Shown here: piece after piece, positions 12,800-23,575 of the stretch
How positions within the stretch are numbered: position 1 is the first letter of the stretch
Layout: each line of letters begins with the position of its first letter
Source: Sphagnum compactum
Lineage: Eukaryota; Bryophyta; Sphagnopsida; Sphagnales
Length of the DNA: 64,000 bases
Assembly (NCBI GenBank): GCA_965153455.1
Contig: OZ234500.1
Location: 558,001-622,000, forward strand
Direction of reading: 5' to 3'
The notes under the pieces: generated by a model
What the model was told of the DNA's origin: nothing
What the model saw: the letters and a program-made list of their open reading frames with translations, nothing else
Databases searched by the model: none
Position numbers and translations under genes: made by a program

Positions 12800-13416
12800 C
12801 TCCATCGATTTCGAAAGAGATGGAAAGTCATTTAAATCTATGGTAATTTTGGGATATTCATTATAATTTGAAAAGTAGGCAAAGATTTAGATAGACCAAT
12901 AACATATTGAATTGGTTCAAAATGTTAAAAACTATATGTTATATCTAAGGGGACAAATTGAAAATTGATGCCACATCAAGACATAATGTGTTTTGATACT
13001 TGATTCCAAATGTAAATTGGCTTTTGTAGATATTTAGTTATCCAGAATATTGCAGTGAAATCTCCCCACAAACCTCCCATATTAGCACTTAATGTCATTT
13101 TTGTCACATCTTGATGTTCATTCATGACCATGCCTTGATGCAAATCAAACAAAAAACTTGGATTTAATTCTCCAATATGACATTGTTGGGCTTTTGTCAT
13201 ATTCAATAATAAACATTTAAATGTGCCATGTTATTTTGCGCCAATTTCAAGAGATGATAAATGAGTATTCAATAAATAAGATATAAAATCAAAAAGACAA
13301 TTACCTATTTCATATTTGTATGTTAAGATTAAATGAAGACCATATGAATGCAATAAATGTTCAAATAATGAATTAACAAGATTTAATACATGTGTTTTCA
13401 TTATTATAAACTTCAA
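12800..13416 (-). pseudogene. Helitron OTU-like cysteine protease remnant
   Basis: Two frames joined by a frameshift near 13215. The upstream part carries YEIGNCLFDFISYLL, matching the OTU catalytic-cysteine block (G-N-C-L-F). The downstream part carries NMTKAQQCHIGELNP and GGLWGDFTAIFWITKYLQKP, which matches the OTU segment where the substrate-side strands and W/G-D residues are conserved. Similarity fades below about 12900 into a stop-rich stretch. In Helentrons this domain is fused to or encoded next to Rep-Hel; its role is unknown. It is not a working gene. Confidence 0.7.
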
Positions 13417-14607
13417 TTTAATGGATGTTTATATAAACAAAAACGTGGTTCCCACATAAACACATTCAAAACAGATAAAATCAATGATTCATTCAAAACT
13501 ATTTACTTTTAATCTTTTTGGAAAACTCCTGGCATTGAAAAAAAAATTATATTGGAAAATTATTTAGATGGAAAAATTACTAACATGAAAAAATAAAAAT
13601 AAAATAATATATATATATATTATTTTGCATGCACTAAAAACAATTTGCATGAAAAATTATTTTCACTGAAAAAATTGCTTTCATTGAAAAATTGCTTCAC
13701 ATATAAAATGTTGCATTTAAAATTATTTTTAGTAGCTATGGACAATATTCCAATCACCTGGGGAAAAAAATGTTAAAATAAAAAGTTAAATGAAGATGAA
13801 CATAAACATAAGGAAAATGTGGGAAAAAAGTAGATCAACCAAGAAATAAATAAAACCATACACAAATGTAATATGTAAACAAGAATAACGAAATGCATAA
13901 GAAGTGCATAATAAAAAATGTTGTGGAAACGTAATAATTAAAAATAATAATATCTAAATAAAAAAACAAGATAAAAAATAAATAACAACAAAAAAAATTT
14001 CAAGAAGAAAAGGTCATTCAATCATGAAAGAAAAATATTATACCCCTTTCTTTCAAACCATATATCTTTTTCATTTCTTATTTGTTTTGAATGATTTAAA
14101 AAGTTATGGGTGTGAAATTTGAAGCTCTAAAAATGATTTGGGAAGTGCAAAAACATTAGACCAATGTATATATATATCTTAATCTTTAAAACAAAAGTTA
14201 TTTCTTTGTGTTTAAACTTTATATTTTCACCCCTTTCATTTTTATAAGCCATATTTTGCTCATTTTAAAACCAATTCCAATGATTTTTGTGACATTAGAT
14301 GCACCAATAAACAGGTTACAAAATTCATTCAATGTTCAAAGGCCATTGACCAGTGTGAAAAAAATTATAAAAATTTAATCATAATCATATACTTGTCTAC
14401 ATTACCATATTAAAATTACAATATGTTCTTATTTGAACAAACACACTCCAAACATTTTATCCCAAGGTTGTTAAAGCATTTGTGCATTTGTTACAACGCA
14501 ATGAATGCATATGGAGGTAGAAACACCCTTGCGTCATGTCAGCATAGGGTCAACTTAAGTCAACCTAAAGTCAACTTTGGTCAAATTTTTTTTTTGTCAC
14601 TGCATGT
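13417..14607. other. AT-rich spacer, no gene seen
   Basis: Very A+T-rich DNA between the Helitron and LTR/hAT regions, with many poly-A runs and an (AT)n microsatellite at about 13605-13622. It may include the 5' end of the Helitron, but I could not define a terminus. Confidence 0.5.
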
Positions 14608-14691
14608 CTATGAATCTGGGTTGTTTGATTGCTGGTGGGTTAATTTTCACTATGAATCTGGGTTGTTTGATTGCTGGTGGGTTAATTTTCA
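14608..14691 (+). repeat. Two-copy 42-bp direct repeat
   Basis: Copies start at 14608 and 14650 and are identical by eye. Because 42 is a multiple of three, a local open frame repeats YESGLFDCWWVNFH. I do not regard that frame as a gene. Confidence 0.85.
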
Positions 14692-14739
14692 CCATTGAGT
14701 TGGCCACGAAATTTGGTCTGCCCAGTAATAAAATGTAGA

Positions 14740-14818
14740 CCTTACATGTCAATACTCATTTTTTCCTTTGAGGTTTATGGGCCTTTTGTTGTTTAACACC
14801 AACCATTACCATATACCA
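14740..14818. repeat. Left copy of a direct repeat flanking an LTR-like segment
   Basis: About 79 bp that reappear with small differences at 15712-15784, beginning TTACATGTCAATACTC and ending near ACCATATACC. The two copies abut the two sides of the LTR-like segment. Confidence 0.7.
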
Positions 14819-15711
14819 TGCACCCCCAAACTCCTTGAAAGATTCAAATGTGAGTTCGAAAGTGAAAACAGTGGAAGAAGAAGGAGTTGGGGCACGCTCC
14901 CTAGCTTGCAACATTGTGAGGGTAAGAGGGGCGTGTCAAAGCTTTAGGATGGGGACTACGACAAATGACAAGTAGGTCAATTATTCATATGGGTTTGCAC
15001 AAATCAAACAATAAGTTGGTTAGTGCATAGTTGTAGCACTTTTGGTGCACGAACAAACCACGAACATACATGGACTCACAAAATTCACCATGGCTCGAAC
15101 TTGGGGGAAGCCATCACCTTCCCCGTTATAGCATTCTTTGTGATTGGCCATGGGGGCTCACAAATGTCATTTTTTTCGAAACTCCCAAGTCGAGAATTCT
15201 GAAATTCTTGAAATTGAGACTCTTGCCACTTTGGACATTTATAACTTCTTGTGCAGACCTATAATTGAAATGAAGTCTAAAGCAAAGTTTAACCCTTGTC
15301 AAGAGCTTTCCAATGATATGTGTCACGCCCCCTGAACACATGTAATTCAAGGAAATTCCTGACTTTTAGTGGTCGGGAGTCAAATTGACACTTTGATTAC
15401 TGACCTTTTTTTCAGCCATAGCTTATGTTTTAAATACTCAAATGGATCATGCAAACCCATTTTAGATATCTACGTCTTAAGACCTTTCCAATGGTATAAG
15501 GAACTTTTCAATCTAATGAGTTTTGACCCCTTAAATCATTCTTTGCAAATTTGGAAGTCCCAAAGTGGGAACCCACTTGGGAGTGTCTGGGTTCATTCCA
15601 TCACTTTCTCGCACTCTTGGGAGTGTGAATTTGACTCGCAGGTTGCACTCTCAACCCACATCTTTCCAGGCCCCTTGCCTTTGTCGCAAGCCCGAGGCTA
15701 AGGTCGTGACA
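14819..15711 (+). mobile_element. Diverged LTR copy, same family as the solo LTR at 17473
   Basis: Several blocks match the solo LTR at 17473-18292 in the same order: GGCACGCTCCC; the block near 15053-15130 ending CACCTTCCCCGTTATAG; GACTTTTAGTGGTCGGGAGT (15360 on); and GATATCTACGT with AAGACCTTTCCAATGG near 15465-15495. It ends GTGACA at 15711. The left edge (TG at 14819) is less certain. No internal retroelement genes adjoin it, so it is a solo or truncated LTR, clearly older than its relative. It overlaps meaningless short frames. Confidence 0.65.
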
Positions 15712-15784
15712 TTGCATGTCAATACTCATTTTTTCCTCTATGGGCCTTATGTTGTTTAACACCAACTATTACCATATGCCTTGG
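15712..15784. repeat. Right copy of the flanking direct repeat
   Basis: Begins TTGCATGTCAATACTC directly after the LTR-like end. It matches 14740-14818 with a small internal deletion and a few substitutions. Confidence 0.7.
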
Positions 15785-15994
15785 GAGGGAAGGGTGAAAC
15801 CTTTATGGGTGTTTGAATTTCAGATTGTCATATGCATTTGCAATTGGTGCTGAATTTCAATTATAGCCTTAAAGGTGGAGTTCGATCTTATTGCTCAATA
15901 CAATAATTATATTAATCAAGCTTATTATTTTTTAATACAATGTTTTATTGATGGAAGGAAAGCGGAAGGTGTGGAGTCCTTAATATTTAATGCT

Positions 15995-17467
15995 AGAGGA
16001 CAAGCTAGGGAAAGTGGAATGCAAGTTTTGTGGCAATGTCATTTCGTATCGCAAGGATAAATGCTTTTCCATTTAGGCTATTGATATGATGGTAATGGGT
16101 GAACTGGAGTTGCAGTGTGTTCAAAGGCACATCCACAGGTGAAGGCATTATTTGCCTGATGTGATGGATTTGTCCCTCCACCACTAAACGACATGGAAGT
16201 ACCAATCCATATCCTGGACGGGCAAATAGAGGATGTGGCCATGGAAATGTCAAATCCTCAGTGGAAGGAAGATCTATTTTCAACATCTCAAGTGGAAGGG
16301 GCTTGAAATTTCACCCCCCCTACAAATAGCATAGAAGGTCCTAACAGATCCACAAATAACAACATTTTAACCTTTTGACAGGTTTCATTGCTCGAGGGAT
16401 TGAATTAAACCAAAAAAATAAGATTTGGACAAGAAATGGACAACTTTCTTTTATGAGGCAAACATCCCCTTTAATGTTGTGCGACACCCTACGTTCATTG
16501 AAACTGTGAAAACAATCTTTGAATCTCAAACCTATTACAAACCCTCATCAAATCATGGATTACGCACAAATTTGTTAAAATAATCCAAGGTGGATGTGTC
16601 CAAACAGGTAACTAAGAAGATGCAGCATTCGATTCACAAAAATGAAAGAACCATTTGCTATGATGGTTGGGACAATGTTGCACGGTCTCTAGTGTTGAAC
16701 ATAATATTTACTTGTCCAAGTGGCGATGTATTCATAGGTTCCATTGGCACAACTAGGGAGCGAAAAGATGGCCATTATATATGTAATGCATTGGGTGGTT
16801 ACATCGAAACCATTTGAGTCGACAACATTGTACAAATTTGTATAAACAATGTTTCGAGCATGAAAGTGTAGCTAACCTTTTGATTCGTCGTTTTCCAAGT
16901 CTTTATTTTCAAGGATGTGTTATTTTTTGTTTAGACTTGCTATTGGAAGATTGGGGAAAAACAACATGGGCAAAAAAAATTGTGAAAAAGGCGAAAGCTA
17001 TTGTTTCTTTCATACGACAACACCATGTGCCACTAGCAATCTTTCACCATTATGAAACCAACCTAATGTTACTAAACCCCACTGAAGCATACTTTGGAAC
17101 CAATTTTTTAATGGTTGAAAGGTTGTTCAAGCTTAGACTTGCCATTGAACAAACTTTTGTTAATCTTGATTGGACAACTGTTGTTAACTCATTGTGTGGT
17201 AACCATCATTAGAAGTCACTCACCAAGGTGAGAATTATTTGAGCCAACGCAAAGAGGGACAAGTTTTGCGATACTTGTGTTAACTTTGTACACATGGTGA
17301 AACTAATCTTAGTGTCATTGAGGGCATTTAATGGGAAGGCATGGCTTATCATGAAAACATTGGAGCAACATGTTTTATCATTACAAGATCCACCATTTGA
17401 ATTGCCATCAAACCTTGTAGATGTGATTGAAAATCAATTTTACTAGAGTTGGAAAATGTGAATGACT
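15995..17467 (+). pseudogene. hAT transposase, N-terminal part (BED finger and DUF659)
   Basis: The BED finger starts with GKVECKFCGNVISYRKD (CxxC codons at 16021-16032), then decays through frameshifts. DUF659 begins with YEANIPFNVVRHPTFIETVK near 16455 and continues TICYDGWDNV (16650s) and GDVFIGSIGTT. The next clear block is LLIRRFPSLYFQG, LDLLLEDWGKTTWAK, IVSFIRQHHVPLAIFHHYET and NFLMVERLFKLR in the frame 16814-17212. It ends PPFELPSNLVDVIENQFY-stop-SWKM just before the solo LTR. Stops and frameshifts are frequent. In intact relatives this protein binds the transposon ends and cuts DNA. Confidence 0.75.
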
Positions 17468-17472
17468 GACCT

Positions 17473-18292
17473 TGACGCGCTCTTTGGTCCCGGGGTGAAC
17501 CCACTTGAGGGTTCACCGATGTAAAGTTGCGGAAAGTTAGGACCGAAGGGCACGCTCCCGACTTCCAACTCTAGAAAGGGGTAGAGGGTCGAGTTGGAAG
17601 CCCCAGGATTAAACTAGGAAGAAAGACTAGCTTAGCTTGTGTGAATCTGCATCCAAAAACCAACCACGGGAAGTTAGTTTAGCACTCGGGACACCCTTGG
17701 GTGTTGGGACAAGCCACGGACACTTGGACACACAAGACTCACCACGGCCCGGACTCGGGGGAAGCCACCACCTTCCCCGTTATAGTATTCTCTGCAGCTC
17801 GCCACAGAGGCTACATCCAAATGGCACATTTTCTTGGGACTCCCGAAATGGAGTCCTGAAATTGTCCCGGCGGGACTCCCGGAACTTTGAACGGTTATAA
17901 CTCCTGACTCCAAAGTCCGATCGCAACAAGGTCCGAACCAAAGTTGTAGCCCTTGTTGAGATCTTTTCAACGCCATGTCGCACTCTCTAAGGCAACGTCG
18001 GGAAAGGGTCGATTCTTGACTTTTAGTGGTCGGGAGTCAAACTACCAGTTTGACTCCCGGCCCTTCTTTTGCCCATAACTTGGGCTGCAGATGTCCGAAT
18101 GGCCAATGCGAGGCCATTTTCGATATCTACGTTTCAAGACCTTTCCAATGACACTAAGAACACCTCAATGCAAGGTGTGTTGGGCCTTGCTGTCGAGCTC
18201 TGAACATTCGGGAGTCCCGGAGGACTCCAAACCTCCAACTTTTCCAAGTGTTGGGCTTCACCTCCACACTTGGCCAAAGTGGGGTTGCGACA
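17473..18292 (+). mobile_element. Solo LTR (820 bp) inserted in the hAT transposase
   Basis: The segment begins TGACGC and ends GCGACA (TG...CA) and is bounded by GACCT on both sides (17468-17472 and 18293-18297), a perfect 5-bp target duplication. Removing it with one GACCT copy brings the transposase frame WKM-stop-MTDLHYVRALFNPY back together without a shift. It is richer in G+C than its surroundings. It has no gag or pol, so internal recombination between two LTRs most likely removed the body. Family (gypsy or copia) cannot be told from the LTR alone. Confidence 0.88.
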
Positions 18293-18297
18293 GACCT

Positions 18298-19811
18298 ACA
18301 TTATGTAAGGGCCCTTTTCAATCCATACTTGTTGGGTGAAGCTTGCTGACATGATGATGTAGATGCGACGGAAGCCTTAAATAGAGTTTTGCGGAAAACA
18401 ACTTGTACCCCAATTGCCTAATGCCTTAAATTTTTCAAATTGTAGATTTTGCTGAAAATTGAGGTCCATTTTCTGACACCCCCCTAGTGAAAGACCTAGA
18501 TTTACTCTCACACAAGTGGTGAGATTTGGTTGGAGTTAGTAGATGCACACTTGCACCTGTCACTTATCGCATTTTGACACAAATGTGTTTCGCATCATCG
18601 TGCGAACGAAATTAGAATTCATATTCATTTGTCCATAGCAAAGTGTGAAATCATTAACATTGAATCAGGTTGAGGACCTGGTGCAAATATACATTAATAA
18701 CAAGTTTTTGTTAGAACGACCTAATGTCAACCCCACAACATGGTATGAGAAGAATATGTTGTTTAAAGACTCGATGTTTGATGTTGATGAAAGCGCAAAT
18801 GAAAGTGACTCATTAGATGACAAACCCACAACGTTAGATGAACTGAATGAAAATGAAGTCGAACATGAGCCCTTTGAATTCCCTCATGATGACAAGATTC
18901 CATTTTCAAGATTGTTGTCCGATTCGACAGTTTGGCAAGTTCAAAGGTATAACAATGGCGATGAAAATCTGAACATGCCATTATTAGACAACAATGTTCA
19001 AGTGTCTAATGCACCCCCTTAGGCTGTACATGTTCCAATAGCCTTAAATCAAAACACGTCCATGCAATCAATGAATTCCATGGAAATGGACTCCCTAATT
19101 AACACGAACACACCATTAACTCGAATCATCATTCTAGAGCTGGACACACAACAAACATTAAATAACACTTTAGATATACAAATCAACCCACTTGTCAATC
19201 CTCCCAATATTATAATTGATGACATTGGGGATATTACATTAGAACTAGGTGTGGGCATGTATATGATCATTAACACAAGTGCACCCCAAGTTACGGATCC
19301 AAGTCCTTTAAGTCCTAAAGTTGCAAGACCTAAAAAGTCAACATAAGGTGATTTAAATTCTAACCACACACCCATCAGCCAATACTTACAATGTCCAAGA
19401 CCCACCCGAAGTTTTAGTGGGGTCAAAACTAGTCGTTTTTTGGCAATTTCCATGAATCATCTTCCATCAATTATTGAAAACTCATCCACACGTCAAATTA
19501 CTCAAAGGAAAAGGCCTATTGTTCAAACAACAATTGCTTTTGTAGGGGAACATAGTTATGAACAACTACACACCAATGTTGGCATTTTGGATATTAAAGG
19601 AAAATGACCCCCCAAACGAATTGTGACAAAACATTTGGGCCGAAATATCATCACAACCTTGCATGGGACAAACACTTCAGAAGTGGAAGAGGGGCGCAAT
19701 GATGATGATGATGATGACAATGACATTGACATTCTTGATGAGGTAATTAATACCCCAAATGATAGTGACTACCATGAATTTCGACCCCAACATTTAGAGT
19801 TCTACTATTAG
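18298..19811 (+). pseudogene. hAT transposase, C-terminal part
   Basis: Continues the transposase after the solo LTR: HYVRALFNPYLLGEAC, a stop, then HDDVDATEALNRVLRKT. After decay the hAT dimerisation end appears as SLTLNQVEDLVQIYINNKFL at the start of the frame 18645-19022. That frame also reads WYEKNMLFKDSMFDVDESAN and is rich in Asp and Glu. A further frame (19062-19346) and the tail at 19623-19811 (VEEGRNDDDDDDNDIDILDE) look like the long acidic C-terminus of this family. No frame is intact end to end. Confidence 0.65.
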
Positions 19812-20030
19812 TCATCTTCTTATGTCATGAATCACAAAGGCTTCACAATCATAGGCATTTGGCATTTTGCAATTTTTACACATAGGTTGAACATTATATG
19901 CAAATCCACATGGTGGCATAAACATATTTTCTTCCAATTGTATATTTCTTTGGTAATAAAATTGTAACCATTTGGTTTGGAACCCTATTTCAAAATTGGT
20001 GTATTTCATATAAGACAATTTCATATCCAT
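19812..20030 (-). pseudogene. Unassigned 72-codon remnant, Cys-containing
   Basis: A minus-strand frame reading GFQTKWLQFYYQRNIQLEEN and GFAYNVQPMCKNCKMPNAYD. The Cys-x-x-Cys and balanced composition look like real protein rather than chance AT-rich frame, but I do not recognise the family. It abuts the end of the hAT remnant on the opposite strand, so it may be another transposon fragment. Confidence 0.3.
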
Positions 20031-20597
20031 AATTCAAATTGGAAACTTTCAATTCCAAGGGCAATCAAAACGATCAAAGGGGCAAAAAAAAAGGAGGGTG
20101 CAAATTCTTCAAGATATACCAAAATCTTGTCACACGTCACCTTTTTCTGTCTTTTTTACTTAGTCTTTTTTACCATGTAAAGACACATTTATGGATGATT
20201 ATGATGGAATTTAGAATTGTAATGGTCTAAAATATAATCCTTCTGAAATTTTTGACAACTTTTGATTCATTATTTTTTATGTGGATCAAAATATAAAGTA
20301 AAAAAGGATTGAAGTAAGGATGAGGCCGTTTTTGTCTTGTGTGGTACACCTTAAAGGATTTCCCAAGAGCGTTTAATTATGATTATTGTAATAAAAGAAA
20401 ATGAAAAATATAAAAAGAAAAAAATATTTAATTTATTCAAACCAACTCGCTTGCAATATTTTTCAAAAAATGAAACCCTGATAATACATTATCAAAACGG
20501 TATTTCCAATAGTTTCTAAACAGATCCTCATGTGGCAAAGACATTTGTTCTTTTTTTAGGAATTGAACTGAAAATTAACAAACGTCATATCGTGTCA

Positions 20598-20980
20598 AAA
20601 TAATCTTGTGTGTTGTAAACATGAAACTTTGTTAAGATGTCTTCATACAACAAGTCCTAAGGCAAATTGGAGAGATCCAAAACATAGACTTTTTCGAACA
20701 CGCATCGAAGATATTTGACACTAGTGGCATCGTGATCCCAAGCTATGAACACATTCTCTTTATCCATTACATTCATAATTCTAACATATAATGTCAATGA
20801 TATGTCCTTGTACAATAAGTCCTTTAATAATCGAGAAATATCGACATCAGATTGGCCTTCTTCTTGGCCTGGGAAATATATGACATCTTCCCCCTCATAG
20901 ACCCAAATCACAATGGTGTGGTCGTCCCATTCACTAGCCTTTTCAAGTCTAAAGCCAACTAAAGAATTTTGATTACCAAC
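20598..20980 (-). pseudogene. Unassigned decayed coding remnant
   Basis: One minus-strand frame stays protein-like across about 380 bp: GFRLEKASEWDDHT, VIWVYEGEDVIYFPGQEEGQ, DISRLLKDLLYKDISLTLYV, VKYLRCVFEKVYVLDLSNLP. After one stop (20657-20659) it continues in the same frame as DLLYEDILTKFHVYNTQDYF. The repeated DLLY-D-IL pattern suggests an internal duplication. No family recognised. A recently inactivated gene or transposon-borne gene is likely. Confidence 0.4.
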
Positions 20981-20984
20981 TGGC

Positions 20985-23140
20985 CGATTGTTTAGTTAGC
21001 GACCAAAATTGGTGGACTGATGGCAACCAAATCTATTTGGGTCACCAATGGTATAGTGGCCTAGTGGCGACCAAAGGCGAGGGTGAAAGCACACTGCACT
21101 GTCCATAAAACGTTGTCACAAGACAATTTTTGTAAGATTTTAGATTTTGTAATGACCATGTTATTAAATATAATGGACTAAAATGAAAAAGGATCAACAC
21201 TACAATGTTATATATATTATAATCACATTGACTAAACATTCATCTTACTAGTTACCTACCTAATTAGTAGCTACCTACTACTTACTAAAGACCTAACTAT
21301 TAATTAGGTGAGTAGCTAGGTAGGTACTAGGTATTTAGTGCATATTTAATATTTCTAGAAATAAATAAATAATAATTAATTACTTAATCAACTCAAAGAT
21401 TATTCATTAAATTTATTTAATGTATCTAATTATGTGGCAATTACTTATAAAATAACATAATTTTCTATTTATTAAATTATTTAAATAAAATTGCTATGTT
21501 TATTTTTAAAAATAAACCTTTTAAAATTCAAATGATCAGTTAATAAATTAACAAATAATTAGGTTTTAAATTAACTATCTAAAAAAAAGTTATTATCAAT
21601 TGGTAATTTTTAAATATTAACTTTAAATGATCAAAACTAACTTTTTAATTTAATTTGTAGGTATTAATATTAATTAAATAATTTAACTTGTGATCCATTA
21701 GTTATTTTTAATTTTATAGCTAACTAATTATAACTAATTATAATTATTAGTTATTAAACATAACTTTTGATTAATAAATATTAATAATTTAGTGATTAAT
21801 TTAATTATTTATATGTAAGAAAATAATAATTATTCTATATGTAAGAATTTTATTAATTATTAAGTAAATATTCAATCAATTTTAATTAATCATTAATATT
21901 AACTAGACAATTTAATTTGTGAAGAAATTTTATTTAATATTCATTGGCTAACTAAATATTTACTAATTAATAATCATTAACTAGTAACCATAACTTTCAA
22001 TTATGTAGTTAGATCAAATTATTGAAAATGTTAAAAAATAATAAGGTATTTTAGAATGATTAAATAAGGAATAATTATCTAAATAATTAGTCAAAACTTG
22101 ACTTTATCCAATTTATTTTATAAATTATTATTTATTACATAATAAGTTATTATTTATATTAATTAATAGTTAATAAATTATCAAAAAATCATTCATCAAT
22201 AAATATTAAATATTAAATACTTATTTAAAAACCTATTGACTTGTTAATATATTTATTGAATAATTTCAAATTAACTAATGATTATTTAATATTCTTCAAT
22301 TAATTAATATTATAATTCATGAATAATGATTAATTATTGTATCAATTATTATTAATGTATGCATTCTTTGCAAGGTTCATTTGTAGTTGTATTGTATAAT
22401 TAAAATAGTCAAATCAAAGTTGCAACATAGACGTTAGTCCCTTGAACTACGTTTCATCCATCCAACATGCATTTATCAGCCATTTTTTTGTTTTGTTCAG
22501 CCAAAGTAATTGAACACAAGACTTAAAGTTAACACACCACTTCGGAATGCACGATTATAGGCTATGTCATTTTCCTAATCGAAAAATTGACTATAATTTA
22601 ATTGTAAACCCCTTAGTTGAGATTTACTTTCAATCATCCACCAAAAGAGTAGACAGTTCAATTTACTTGGGAGCCCTAAATTTTTTTTTTAGTATTTAAA
22701 AATTTGCAGTTGAAAATGTAGTAAAAATGACATGTATTCAAAAGTTGTTGATTGAAAAGAAGGGCTTTTTACTAGTGTATTCTTTACCCAAAAAAGGAAT
22801 TCCACTGAACTATTTAAATAAAATTTTCACTTTTAGTAGCAACATTGTACTTTATGTTTAATATGTAATGGAACATGGATTTTTATTCTTTAAAAAATTT
22901 TAATAAAAAAAAATCATTTCGATGTAGTTTAATTTTCTAAAGGCCATTCTAGAAGAAAGAATTATGTGGATGTCCGATTCTCCCCTCCTCAATGAGGGAA
23001 AAATCAAATGGTTTTTTTTTTTGCTTTAGACTTGGGTGGCCACTCGATTATCCTCTTTTAAAAGAGAGGAGTCTCCTTGGGAAGAAGAGAATTGGGAAGC
23101 CACTTGATTCCCCTTACTTCCCAAGCAAGAAAAAGAAACC
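20985..23140. other. Spacer with a very AT-rich tract
   Basis: No gene seen. From about 21240 to 22380 the sequence is almost only A and T with scattered AATTA/TTAAT words and no long open frame. It is preceded by a CTACCTA/TAGGTAG-rich stretch (21250-21340) with partial inverted symmetry. Poly-T and poly-A runs are common in the rest. Confidence 0.6.
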
Positions 23141-23149
23141 ACCTTGGTG

Positions 23150-23575
23150 ACTAGGTGTGTTTTTTTTTTTGGTTTGCAAGGGACCACCTAGTGGCCACTT
23201 GGTGGTTTTTGTTTCTTTTGTTCCTGAAGACCACATAATGGCCACCAAGTTGTCGTTGTTGTTTTTTTCTTAAAAGTAATTTTTGCACTTGGAAAACACC
23301 TATTGACCCCTTGTGGTCTAGATTGCATGGCACTTTTAAAAAAAAATAAAAAAAATTTAAAATCACCTAGTGGCCACCAAGTGTTTTTCTAAGGAAAAAT
23401 TTGAATATGAACCACTTGGTGGCCACTAGGTGGTTTTGAACTTGGATTACAAAGACCACTTGGTGGCCATTAGGTGATTTTGAATCTCTAGGCGCAAATT
23501 TATAAATTAAAAAAATCATTAAAAAAATTAATAATAAAAAAAAAAACCTAGTGGCCACCAAGTTGTTTATCACCT
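23150..23575. repeat. Cluster of near-palindromic GTGGCCAC repeats
   Basis: At least six variants of a 22-bp near-palindrome, CCACTTGGTGGCCACTAGGTGG, occur within 430 bp, in both orientations, separated by A- or T-rich DNA. Examples lie near 23183, 23232, 23364, 23410, 23456 and 23546. The centre TGGCCA is a perfect palindrome. Each copy alone could form a cruciform. Confidence 0.75.

Larger units (their letters stand above)
7579..13416 (-). mobile_element. Decayed Helitron of the Helentron type (OTU-Rep-Hel-EN)
   Basis: Read on the minus strand, many short frames line up in order with one very large Helitron polyprotein: OTU-like protease, an N-terminal Helitron-specific region, rolling-circle Rep, PIF1-like helicase and an endonuclease/exonuclease/phosphatase domain. 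The C-terminal endonuclease is the hallmark of Helentrons (Helitron2); canonical plant Helitrons lack it. The copy is dead: dozens of stops and frameshifts, a degraded Walker A, changed catalytic residues, an apparent deletion between Rep and helicase, and a 618-bp insertion. The last codon reads into TAA at 7581-7579. Termini were not identified, so the true element is longer than stated. Confidence 0.82.
15990..19811 (+). mobile_element. hAT-type transposon remnant (BED/DUF659 transposase)
   Basis: A plus-strand transposase pseudogene of the BED-finger/DUF659/hAT dimerisation class, followed by an acidic tail. It is interrupted by an 820-bp solo LTR at 17473-18292. Terminal inverted repeats and an 8-bp target duplication were looked for by eye and not found. 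The limits given are those of recognisable coding sequence. Confidence 0.75.

Noticed and set aside
15070-15759. Several overlapping open frames of 60-110 codons
   Set aside because: They lie on the LTR-like segment, on both strands, and match no protein.
17637-18339. Open frames of 82-100 codons
   Set aside because: They fall within the solo LTR and its edge; the higher G+C content explains the lack of stops.
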